DNA of 64,000 nt, from the NCBI GenBank assembly GCA_002361535.1, contig DETG01000121.1, positions 29,033 through 93,032 on the forward strand, written 5' to 3'. This DNA comes from Prevotella sp. UBA3294. GTDB lineage: Bacteria > Bacteroidota > Bacteroidia > Bacteroidales > Bacteroidaceae. The notes under the pieces are model-generated. The model did no database searches and was not told the origin of the DNA. It saw nothing but the letters and a program-made list of their open reading frames with translations. Position numbers and translations under genes: made by a program. This document shows, in pieces, positions 9,135 to 16,626 of the stretch (position 1 is the stretch's first letter; each line of letters begins with the position of its first letter).

Positions 9135-10115
9135 ATGAATAATCAAACAGAGATGAAGCCGTATGTGATCGGCTTGGATTTAGGAGGTACGAACTCCGTG
9201 TTCGGAATAGTTGATGCTCGTGGTGATATCAAGGCTACCACAGCCATCAAGACTCAGGGCTACGACAAAGTGGAGGACTATGTGGATGCCTGTGTGGAAG
9301 CCTTGCAGGTGATCATCGACCAGGTGGGCGGCATCGATACCATTAAGGCGATGGGAATCGGAGCTCCTAACGGAAACTACTATAGCGGAACCATTGAGTT
9401 TGCACCGAACCTCCCATGGGCACACGACGGTGTGGTGCCTCTGGCCAAGATGTTCAGTGAAAGATTGAACAATATTCCTGTCGGATTGACCAACGATGCC
9501 AATGCTGCTGCCGTGGGTGAGATGATCTACGGTGTTGCCCGTGGAATGAAGAATTTCATCGTCATCACGTTGGGAACGGGTGTGGGCTCCGGTATTGTGA
9601 TCAACGGACAGCTGGTCTATGGTTGCGATGGCTTTGCCGGTGAACTGGGACATGTGGTGATGCGCCGTGAGAACGGACGCTCCTGCGGATGCGGTCGTAC
9701 TGGCTGCTTAGAAGCATATTGCTCGGCAACGGGTGTGGCCCGCACGGCTCGTGAACTGTTATCTACAACCCAGGAACCTTCTCTGTTGCGTGAACTGGAT
9801 CCCGAAAAGATCACCTCTCTTGATGTGTCTATTGCAGCAGGCAAGGGTGACAAGCTGGCCAAAGAGATCTATGAGTTCACGGGAGAGATGCTGGGTGAGG
9901 CCTGTGCCGACTTCGCTGCTTTCTCCTCTCCCGAGGCATTCATCTTCTTCGGTGGTATGACAAAGGCTGGTGATCTCATCATGGATCCGATCAAACGGAG
10001 CTACGAAGAACATGTGCTCAAGATCTTCAAGGGAAAGGCCAAGTTCTTAGTGAGTGGATTGGATGGAGCTTCCGCAGCCATTCTCGGTGCCTCTGCCATC
10101 GGCTGGGAATTGTAA
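9135..10115 (+). CDS. ROK-family glucokinase
   Basis: Phosphorylates glucose (or a related hexose) with ATP in the cytoplasm. The 326-residue length is normal. The ATP-binding GLDLGGTN is at 13-20, the catalytic region is LTNDANAAAVGE, and the ROK zinc motif CGCGRTGCLEAYC is present. There is no helix-turn-helix domain, so this is a kinase and not a NagC-type repressor. It has its own promoter and is followed by a tandem palindrome array. Glucokinase is the most likely role; other hexose kinases of the ROK family are not excluded. Confidence 0.88.
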   Translation: MNNQTEMKPYVIGLDLGGTNSVFGIVDARGDIKATTAIKTQGYDKVEDYVDACVEALQVIIDQVGGIDTIKAMGIGAPNGNYYSGTIEFAPNLPWAHDGVVPLAKMFSERLNNIPVGLTNDANAAAVGEMIYGVARGMKNFIVITLGTGVGSGIVINGQLVYGCDGFAGELGHVVMRRENGRSCGCGRTGCLEAYCSATGVARTARELLSTTQEPSLLRELDPEKITSLDVSIAAGKGDKLAKEIYEFTGEMLGEACADFAAFSSPEAFIFFGGMTKAGDLIMDPIKRSYEEHVLKIFKGKAKFLVSGLDGASAAILGASAIGWEL

Positions 10116-10144
10116 CATCGGCAGAATACAGTAACGCTGTTGCG

Positions 10145-10227
10145 TTGCACGATTTGTGCAGAGGCTTTGCACAACTTGTGCAGATGTGTTGCACAACCAG
10201 TGCAAAGGTCTTGCTCAAGTTGTGCAA
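10145..10227. repeat. Four palindromes at an exact 22-base period
   Basis: Copies start at 10145, 10167, 10189 and 10211. The core TTGCACAACTTGTGCA (best in copy 2) is a near-perfect palindrome, separated by unrelated 5-6 base spacers. The array lies 30 bases after the glucokinase stop and about 80 bases before the promoter of the next gene. It could be an operator array, a terminator-like structure or a short repeat. It is not CRISPR, because the spacers are too short. Confidence 0.7.
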
Positions 10228-10304
10228 CGTTTCTGCACTATTTCTGTATCATTCCCCTTTTTGTCTTTCTTTTCCTTCCGTTTCGTAAAAAACACGGGTT
10301 TTAT

Positions 10305-10335
10305 TTTGTTATTCCAGCATTTTAGGCTAACTTTG
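10305..10335 (+). promoter_or_regulatory. Bacteroidetes promoter of the Sua5/ClC genes
   Basis: TTTG at 10305-10308, a 19-base spacer, then TAACTTTG at 10328-10335. The -7 box ends only 6 bases before the ATG, suggesting a leaderless or near-leaderless transcript. Confidence 0.75.
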
Positions 10336-10341
10336 CGCCCT

Positions 10342-10911
10342 ATGAATCAACAACAAGACATTGAGGCGGCTGTGAAAGTGCTGCGAAACGGGGGGGTGAT
10401 CCTCTATCCCACGGATACGGTGTGGGGCATCGGCTGTGATGCTACCAACGCCGAGGCTGTGGCAAAGGTGTATGCCATCAAGCAACGTGACGACTCCAAG
10501 GCGATGATCTGTCTGGTGGATAGTGATGTGCGGTTACAGCGCTATGTCAGGAATGTGCCTGAGGTGGCATGGGATCTGTTGGAACTGTCAACGAAACCCA
10601 CCACGGTGATTCTTGACAATGCCGTGAACCTCGCACCCAATCTCATTGCTGCCGATGGAAGCATCGCCATGCGCATCACACAAGAACCGTTCTCGAAACA
10701 GCTATGCTACCGCTTCCAGAAACCCTTAGTGAGCACCAGTGCCAATATCAGTGGGGAGCCTGCGGCACAGAATTTCTGTGATATCAGCGAACAGCTGTTG
10801 AATGCCGTTGACTATGTCTGCTGGTCACGCCGACAGGAACATAAGCCACACACACCGTCGAGCATCATTAAACTTACCCACGACGGGGTGGTTACTATTA
10901 TCAGGAAATGA
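10342..10911 (+). CDS. L-threonylcarbamoyladenylate synthase (Sua5/YrdC family)
   Basis: Makes threonylcarbamoyl-AMP for the t6A37 modification of ANN-decoding tRNAs. ATG 10342 is chosen; an upstream GTG at 10156 in the same frame would run through the palindrome array and the promoter. The 189-residue protein is a single YrdC domain: YPTDTVWGIGCDA near the N terminus, then KQRDDSKAM and the KPLVSTSANISGEPA block. It lacks the extra Sua5 C-terminal domain. It overlaps the ClC gene by 4 bases (ATGA). Confidence 0.9.
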   Translation: MNQQQDIEAAVKVLRNGGVILYPTDTVWGIGCDATNAEAVAKVYAIKQRDDSKAMICLVDSDVRLQRYVRNVPEVAWDLLELSTKPTTVILDNAVNLAPNLIAADGSIAMRITQEPFSKQLCYRFQKPLVSTSANISGEPAAQNFCDISEQLLNAVDYVCWSRRQEHKPHTPSSIIKLTHDGVVTIIRK

Positions 10912-12716
10912 GCGGATATACAACAGATCGTCAGCATCTTTCATGGGTGCAACGCTTCCTCCAATGGCGCGAAACCCACATCACCGACAAACAGTTTACC
11001 CTACTGTTGAGCTTTTTCGTAGGACTGTTTGCCGCCGTGGCGGCCTTCGTGCTCCACTGGATGATCGACGAGATCGGCATCCTGCTCACGGCGAGCTTCG
11101 ATAACACATCGTTCAACTGGCTCTATCTGGTCTATCCTGTCGTCGGAATCTATCTCACCTCTTTGTTCGTGCGGTATGTGGTGAAGGATAATATATCCCA
11201 CGGAATCACCCGAATCCTCTATGCCATCTCACGGAAACAGAGCCGACTGCGCAGTCATAACTGCTGGAGCTCGGTGATAGCCTCGGCTATCACAATCGGT
11301 TTCGGCGGCTCAGTGGGAGCAGAGGCTCCTATCGTACTGACAGGTTCGGCCATCGGCAGTAACCTCGGAAAACTGTTCAAGATGGACAACCGTACACTGA
11401 TGCTGCTGGTGGGGTGTGGGGCATCGGCGGCCATCGCCGGTATCTTCAAGGCCCCGATAGCCGGTCTGGTCTTCACCTTGGAGGTGTTGATGATCGATCT
11501 GACCATGGCTTCGCTGCTGCCCATCCTGGTGTCGAGTGTCACGGCGGTGCTCTTCAGTTATGTGTTCAACGGTAGCGACTCGTTGTTTACCTTCACCAAT
11601 GCCAACACTTGGGAACTGGAACGGATCCCTGCATATATATTATTAGGTGTGTTCGGCGGACTCATCAGTCTGTATTTCATTCGGATGATGACGGCCTGCG
11701 AGAACATCTTTTCACGGTTGGGAGACAACCACTACGCGAAACTGCTGCTGGGCGGTGTGGTGCTGAGTACGCTGATCTTCCTCTTCCCCTCTCTTTATGG
11801 TGAGGGATATAGCAGTATCAACATCCTGTTGAACGGAAAGACCGAAGCCGATTGGAATACCATTCTTAACAATTCACTGTTCTACGGTAGCGGGCACTTG
11901 TTGGTACTGTATATCGCCTTGGTACTGCTTACGAAGGTCTTTGCGACCTCAGCCACCAACGGAGGAGGCGGCTGCGGAGGAACGTTCGCACCGTCGTTGT
12001 TTATCGGTGCCTTCGGCGGCTTCCTTTTTGCGAGGGTGTGGAATATCGAACAGATCGGGGTATATATCCCGGAAGGAAACTTCGCGATGTTAGGTATGGC
12101 AGCAGTGATGGCGGGAGTGATGCATGCACCACTCACGGGAATCTTCCTGATTGCCGAGCTGACAGGCGGCTACCAGCTGTTCATCCCTTTGATGGTAGTA
12201 AGCATCTTCGCCTATCTTACGATCATCATCTTTGAACCGCATAGCATCTATGGCATGCGACTGGCACGGGAAGGAAACCTCATCACGCATCATACCGATC
12301 GTGCCGTACTGACATTGATGTCGCTGAAAAGTATCATCGATCATACCTTTACCTCGGTGCATCCCGATATGAAACTCGGTGCACTTGTGCATGCACTCAG
12401 TCGCAGTAGGTCGAACCAGCTGCCTGTATTGGATGATGCAGGTACTTTCCTCGGCGAGGTAGATATCACGAAGATCAGACATATCGTGTTCCGCACAGAA
12501 CTGTACAGTCACTTCACAGTGCGACAGCTGATGGCAGACCCTGCAGCAATCCTCGGCGTGAACGATCCGATGGAGGAGGTGATGAAGGTGTTTGAGAGGA
12601 CACATGCCCCGATGCTTCCTGTGCTCGATTCCGAAAACCATCTCATTGGCTATATATCCCGTACCCACATGTATGCTACCTATCGGCAGCTTGTCGCGGA
12701 TCTATCCGCCGAATGA
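10908..12716 (+). CDS. ClC-type chloride channel/antiporter with C-terminal CBS pair
   Basis: Inner-membrane anion transporter of 602 residues. The ClC core spans about 30-460: GSVGAEAP (134-141) carries the gating glutamate Glu139 at the place of GREGP in E. coli ClcA, then GIFKAPIAGLVF and GGGGCGGTFAPSLF follow. Residues about 470-595 form two CBS domains (VLDDAGTFLGEV and VLDSENHLIGYIS), which usually bind adenine nucleotides. Sua5-ClC-fmt is a familiar Bacteroidales order. Channel versus Cl-/H+ antiport cannot be decided here. Confidence 0.92.
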   Translation: MSGYTTDRQHLSWVQRFLQWRETHITDKQFTLLLSFFVGLFAAVAAFVLHWMIDEIGILLTASFDNTSFNWLYLVYPVVGIYLTSLFVRYVVKDNISHGITRILYAISRKQSRLRSHNCWSSVIASAITIGFGGSVGAEAPIVLTGSAIGSNLGKLFKMDNRTLMLLVGCGASAAIAGIFKAPIAGLVFTLEVLMIDLTMASLLPILVSSVTAVLFSYVFNGSDSLFTFTNANTWELERIPAYILLGVFGGLISLYFIRMMTACENIFSRLGDNHYAKLLLGGVVLSTLIFLFPSLYGEGYSSINILLNGKTEADWNTILNNSLFYGSGHLLVLYIALVLLTKVFATSATNGGGGCGGTFAPSLFIGAFGGFLFARVWNIEQIGVYIPEGNFAMLGMAAVMAGVMHAPLTGIFLIAELTGGYQLFIPLMVVSIFAYLTIIIFEPHSIYGMRLAREGNLITHHTDRAVLTLMSLKSIIDHTFTSVHPDMKLGALVHALSRSRSNQLPVLDDAGTFLGEVDITKIRHIVFRTELYSHFTVRQLMADPAAILGVNDPMEEVMKVFERTHAPMLPVLDSENHLIGYISRTHMYATYRQLVADLSAE

Positions 12717-12754
12717 GACCTCTCTCCTCTTCAATCATTTTAACATGAAATGGA

Positions 12755-13774
12755 ATGAACAAAAAAGACTTAAGAATCGTATTCATGGGAACGCCCGAGT
12801 TTGCCGTGGGCACCCTGCAGGCCTTGGTGGAAGGCGGATATAACGTGGTTGCTGTGGTGACGCAGCCCGACAAACCTGTGGGTCGTCATCAGGACACCCT
12901 TCAACCTTCTGAGGTGAAGAAATATGCGCTGGCACACGGCCTTCCCGTCCTCCAGCCCGTGAAGATGAAAGACCCAGAATTTGTGGAACAGCTTCGTGGC
13001 TATCAGGCTGATCTACAGGTGGTGGTGGCATTCCGCATGCTGCCCGAGGTGGTGTGGGCCATGCCCCGCTTCGGAACGTTTAATGTACATGCGGCCCTAT
13101 TGCCCCAATATCGGGGGGCTGCCCCCATCAACTGGGCGGTGATCAATGGTGAGAAAGAAACGGGAGTCACCACTTTCTTCCTCGATCACGACATCGATAC
13201 GGGACGGATCATTAAGCAGAGTCGATGCCATATCACCCCCAAGGACAATGCAAATGATATATATTTAAAATTGATGAAAAAAGGGGCAATAATTGCTAAA
13301 CAAACTATTAACGCAATTCTTGAAGGAAAAGGTTTGTTACGAGGATATCAACAGAATAACAGTATCGGGGGGGCATTAAGAACTGCTCCAAAAATATTTC
13401 GAGAAAATTGCAGGATATCATGGGATAATAGTGCCCAAAGTGTATACAATTTCATTCGTGGATTGAGCCCGTATCCTGGCGCATGGACAACGATTCTTGG
13501 GGGTGCAAATGATCAAGGTTCTCAATTAAAAGTGTTTAAGGCTTCTCTTAGCAGTTTTCCTATACCTCTTAGTCCTTATAAGAGGGTCTTGAAGAAACGT
13601 AAAAATAATGTATTACAGACAGGCTCATTGATCATTGACAAAAACAGATTGTATATAAAGGTGGCTGATGGGTGTATTGAGATTCTTGAATTGCAACTAA
13701 CAGGAAAGAGACGCATGACGGCACGCGATTTTATTAATGGCTTCAGAGGAATCGAAGAGGCGAGAGTGAAATGA
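12755..13774 (+). CDS. fmt: Methionyl-tRNA formyltransferase
   Basis: Formylates Met-tRNA for initiation. The 339-residue protein has the N-terminal formyltransferase fold (VFMGTPEFAV, then LLPQYRGAAPINWAV and the D-IDTGRI block) and a C-terminal tRNA-binding domain. Base composition changes sharply near 13255: the first half is GC-rich like the upstream genes, and the second half is clearly AT-richer with different codon choice. This suggests that the C-terminal half arrived by recombination from a lower-GC relative. No frameshift is seen. The expected downstream rpe gene is absent and repeats follow. Confidence 0.93.
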   Translation: MNKKDLRIVFMGTPEFAVGTLQALVEGGYNVVAVVTQPDKPVGRHQDTLQPSEVKKYALAHGLPVLQPVKMKDPEFVEQLRGYQADLQVVVAFRMLPEVVWAMPRFGTFNVHAALLPQYRGAAPINWAVINGEKETGVTTFFLDHDIDTGRIIKQSRCHITPKDNANDIYLKLMKKGAIIAKQTINAILEGKGLLRGYQQNNSIGGALRTAPKIFRENCRISWDNSAQSVYNFIRGLSPYPGAWTTILGGANDQGSQLKVFKASLSSFPIPLSPYKRVLKKRKNNVLQTGSLIIDKNRLYIKVADGCIEILELQLTGKRRMTARDFINGFRGIEEARVK

Positions 13775-13852
13775 ATTATCGGAGCAACGAGTGCCTTCGT
13801 GCTTGCACGTTTGGCCGAGTCGTGACGAAAATTATGGAACGAAGTACATAAA

Positions 13853-13934
13853 ACTGAGAACTGAGAGGTGAGAACTGAGAACTGAAAGGTGAGAACTGAG
13901 AACTGAAAGGTGAGAACTGAGAGGTATGATTACC
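13853..13934. repeat. GAGAACTGAGAGGT tandem array ending GGTATGATTACC
   Basis: Several imperfect copies of a 14-15 base unit (gagaactgaRaggt) end in GGTATGATTACC. This is the reverse complement of the element in ugd and at the end of rfbD, and nearly the same as 63312-63381. It lies between the convergent fmt and C10 protease genes. Confidence 0.8.
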
Positions 13935-13958
13935 ACTAAGGGCTTGGCCTTTGGGGCT

Positions 13959-13995
13959 CCCCGCCCATTGTAGGGGCGGGGTTGGGGGCGGGGTC
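13959..13995. repeat. GC-rich palindrome between convergent genes
   Basis: 8-bp stem CCCCGCCC (13959-13966) / GGGCGGGG (13974-13981) with a 7-base loop, followed by TTGGGGGCGGGG. It has the same build as the repeat inside prfC. It may act as a transcription terminator for fmt or the C10 gene, but there is no adjoining T run. Confidence 0.7.
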
Positions 13996-14039
13996 AGTAA
14001 TCTCTTTTCTTTCCTCTTTCCTCTTTCCTCTCTCCTCTT

Positions 14040-15725
14040 TTAATTCACCACTTTCTTTCCATTCACAATCACAATCCCCTTTCCAGGCTTATTCATCTTC
14101 ATGCCGTTTAATAGGTAATAAGTGGGTGTAGCGGTATCTTGTTGCAAAGAATGGATGCCGGTGGCTATGCCGCTCTTGACATAGGGAACAAGGGTGAATG
14201 CATTATTATAATAATGTTCAGGTTTAGCCATCATGATATGATCCTCCCAACCGATGCATGACTGGTAGCTGCTGGCAGAGGAAAGCTTGCAGACAATGGT
14301 CAGTAACAGATTCTCTTGATCGTTAGACGTCCTTTGTGGCATGGCTCCTCCACCATACCATGAATTAGTTGGCATTGTATAGCCTGAGGTCAATTCGGTA
14401 AGGATTCTGAGAACATTTCCAGATCGATCGATTACACCGATGGCAAGATCGTAGGTGCCGCTCATACCGCTTTGGTTCTCGACCTTGTAGGATAGGACAT
14501 AGTCTTCATTATCGTATAGACCAATTTCTGTGATCGTGAGTCTTCGGTCTGCTTCATTGATTCCATCCGGCTTTTGGATTCCAATCACGGCATCTTGGTC
14601 GTAGGCGTATGCTTCTGTGCCTTGTGTGGGATCCGTGAGGCTTTCATCGTTGGGGTCAGCCACGGAGAGCAGGAAATGTCCGTTCATATTACCTCCCCAT
14701 CCCCAGTTGATATGATACTTTCCGTCTTTGTAACCGTCGAGGATAAAGGCATGACCATAATTGTCAGAGGTGGAACCGCTATAAAGAACAGGCCGTCCTT
14801 TCTGGAGCTCCTTGTACATCATATCATCCCATTCTGCTGCTTCATATCGGTCACGTGAGAGGCACCGTACATCCTCATCATACCCGAAATAATTCCTAAA
14901 TGCTTCGGCGGCCTCAGCACTGGAGGCACCAGAGCCGCTGAGGCCATAGTTCATCTCTACCGACTGTCCGCAGTAACGCATCAACGTGGCAACGGCCTGT
15001 GCCGAGGCGTTGGTCTCATTATTGGCATAACTGACTTTCATCGTACTCCAGCTGAACGTGGTGGTTGGTAGCCCGCTGAAAGTATGTGCTTTCCCATCGC
15101 CTGTCTGATCTGCCTCAATGGTATAGTCGGGAATGGCAGAGCAGGCTGCAGTGGGCCATCGGTGATAGTACATCAACTGTGCCATGGCGGTGGCCACACA
15201 ACCAGTAAGGCACAGCTGGTTACCGAAATATTCCGGGAAACTGAGCTTGAGGTTATAGGGGGAATACTGGTTCCATGTGGTGGACAATAAAGGATTGATG
15301 GTTGCCTTGGCCGCCCTCCTTGTGCCGCTACTGACATTTACACCATGCTCCTGTATCCAGTGTATCTGTCGTTCGTATTCCTTCAGCCACGCTTTCACAT
15401 TCTCGGGCGCATCCTCTATGCTGAGCGATCCCTCATCGGCATAGCCTAAAATGGTTTCGGTGCGATCATCACCCGAGACGATCACGAAGCCTTCGCTATC
15501 ACCGATATTAAATAGGTACAGCACTTCGTCTTCTGCCACATACGACTGTTTGACAGACGGTATCTGAATGTTGCTGGCACGACGACCTTGAGAGGATTTG
15601 TTACTAAGTGACTCCTTGAGCCATGACTCGGCTTTGGCTTGGGCTTGTGTGGGTGTCACCTTACCTCCCCATACATTCAGGGTGAGGACGAACAGACAGA
15701 GGGTGAATAGCAGATTCCTTTTCAT
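14040..15725 (-). CDS. Secreted C10 (streptopain/SpeB-like) cysteine peptidase
   Basis: Exported protease of 561 residues. A signal peptide (about 1-20) and a propeptide of the SpeB-inhibitor type (about 21-140) come first. The catalytic domain has nucleophile Cys176 in TGCVATAMAQ, His325 in YGHAF, Asn340 and the WGWGG motif (341-345), all in the usual order. A beta-rich C-terminal region follows, ending LLNGMKMNKPGKGIVIVNGK, similar to the GH5 tail in this window. Likely roles are nutrition or interaction with host or competitor proteins; the target is unknown. It has its own promoter, divergent from the PAP2 gene. Confidence 0.93.
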   Translation of the reverse strand: MKRNLLFTLCLFVLTLNVWGGKVTPTQAQAKAESWLKESLSNKSSQGRRASNIQIPSVKQSYVAEDEVLYLFNIGDSEGFVIVSGDDRTETILGYADEGSLSIEDAPENVKAWLKEYERQIHWIQEHGVNVSSGTRRAAKATINPLLSTTWNQYSPYNLKLSFPEYFGNQLCLTGCVATAMAQLMYYHRWPTAACSAIPDYTIEADQTGDGKAHTFSGLPTTTFSWSTMKVSYANNETNASAQAVATLMRYCGQSVEMNYGLSGSGASSAEAAEAFRNYFGYDEDVRCLSRDRYEAAEWDDMMYKELQKGRPVLYSGSTSDNYGHAFILDGYKDGKYHINWGWGGNMNGHFLLSVADPNDESLTDPTQGTEAYAYDQDAVIGIQKPDGINEADRRLTITEIGLYDNEDYVLSYKVENQSGMSGTYDLAIGVIDRSGNVLRILTELTSGYTMPTNSWYGGGAMPQRTSNDQENLLLTIVCKLSSASSYQSCIGWEDHIMMAKPEHYYNNAFTLVPYVKSGIATGIHSLQQDTATPTYYLLNGMKMNKPGKGIVIVNGKKVVN

Positions 15726-15776
15726 TTTAGTAATTTGTTTGATGATGAGTGCATTGTAACTCAGCGATTATTGTCG

Positions 15777-15807
15777 CAAAGATACGAAAAGTTGAGCGAA
15801 ATGCAAA
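15777..15807 (-). promoter_or_regulatory. Promoter of the C10 protease gene
   Basis: On the minus strand: TTTG (15804-15807), a 19-base spacer, and TATCTTTG (15777-15784), about 50 bases before the ATG. It is a textbook Bacteroidetes arrangement. Confidence 0.8.
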
Positions 15808-15910
15808 AGGAAAGCTTGTTTTTCTTATCATTTCCGAGACCGAGTAGCTTCGACGAAGTCAAAGTTACAAAAAGTCGTGCGAAATGCAAAACATTTTCAT
15901 GAAAAAACAC

Positions 15911-15918
15911 TATCTTTG
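15911..15918 (+). promoter_or_regulatory. -7 box of the PAP2 gene
   Basis: TATCTTTG ends 4 bases before the chosen ATG at 15923. The -33 element is unclear. If used, the transcript would be leaderless. Confidence 0.5.
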
Positions 15919-15922
15919 CTGC

Positions 15923-16492
15923 ATGAAGAGAATAATACTTACTTTTCTCACCATGCTCTGTTTCTCCACGATGTCCTTTGCACAAAAGAGTTACCATGGT
16001 GACGGACCAGACGATATCTTTCGACTGATCCCTATCGGTACGGTGGTAGTCATGAAAATCGGAGGGGTGGAGGGTAGGAGCGATTGGCAGCATCTGTTGG
16101 TGAATGCCGGTCTCTCTACGGTGATGACAGCCGGACTTACTTATTCCCTCAAGGAGATGGTGCATCGACAACGTCCCGATGGAACAGACAACCATTCCTT
16201 TCCCTCAGGACATGCGGCCATTGCCTTCTCGGGAGCACAGGTGTTGTATAAGGAGTATCACCAGAAAACGCCCTGGGTATGCGTGGCAGGCTATGCGGTG
16301 GCAACGGCGGTGTCGCTTGATCGGATCCGAAGGAACCGTCATCACTGGGAGGATGTGGCGGCGGGGGCTGCCATCGGCATCCTCTCTACCGAATTCTCGT
16401 ACTGGTTAGGTGACAAATTGTTTCCTCAGCATCCTGAGTGTTACCAGTTGTCGCTGTCACCACAGTGCCTCAGCATCCAGCTGCAACTTTAA
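15923..16492 (+). CDS. PAP2-family phosphatase (exported)
   Basis: Acid phosphatase/lipid phosphatase of 189 residues from ATG 15923; an upstream start at 15884 would cross the -7 box. Residues 1-20 form a signal peptide ending SFA. The three PAP2 motifs are complete: K77-x6-RP (84-85), PSGH (94-97), and R134-x5-H140-x3-D144. Family members dephosphorylate undecaprenyl or phosphatidyl phosphates or small esters outside the cytoplasm. A role in recycling the lipid carrier for the nearby polysaccharide genes is possible but not shown. Confidence 0.88.
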   Translation: MKRIILTFLTMLCFSTMSFAQKSYHGDGPDDIFRLIPIGTVVVMKIGGVEGRSDWQHLLVNAGLSTVMTAGLTYSLKEMVHRQRPDGTDNHSFPSGHAAIAFSGAQVLYKEYHQKTPWVCVAGYAVATAVSLDRIRRNRHHWEDVAAGAAIGILSTEFSYWLGDKLFPQHPECYQLSLSPQCLSIQLQL

Positions 16493-16552
16493 TAATCATT
16501 CTATATGCGCAGGATCTGCTTGCCCCCGAAAATGAATAAATAATCCCTTTGA

Positions 16553-16584
16553 TTTGTTTTGTTTCACAAAAAGTTGTACCTTTG
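16553..16584 (+). promoter_or_regulatory. Promoter of ugd
   Basis: TTTG at 16553-16556, a 20-base spacer, then TACCTTTG at 16577-16584; 42-base leader to the ATG. Confidence 0.8.
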
Positions 16585-16626
16585 CACCGCTATTCGTTAC
16601 GTTTAACATTTTAAAAGGTAAGAATT

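Noticed and set aside
10145-10227. Regular repeats considered as a small CRISPR array
   Set aside because: Spacers are only 5-6 bases, repeats are palindromes of about 16 bases and there are no cas genes.
10156-10341. Longer N terminus for the Sua5/YrdC gene
   Set aside because: The extension reads through the palindrome array and the promoter, and gives a Cys-rich sequence foreign to the family.
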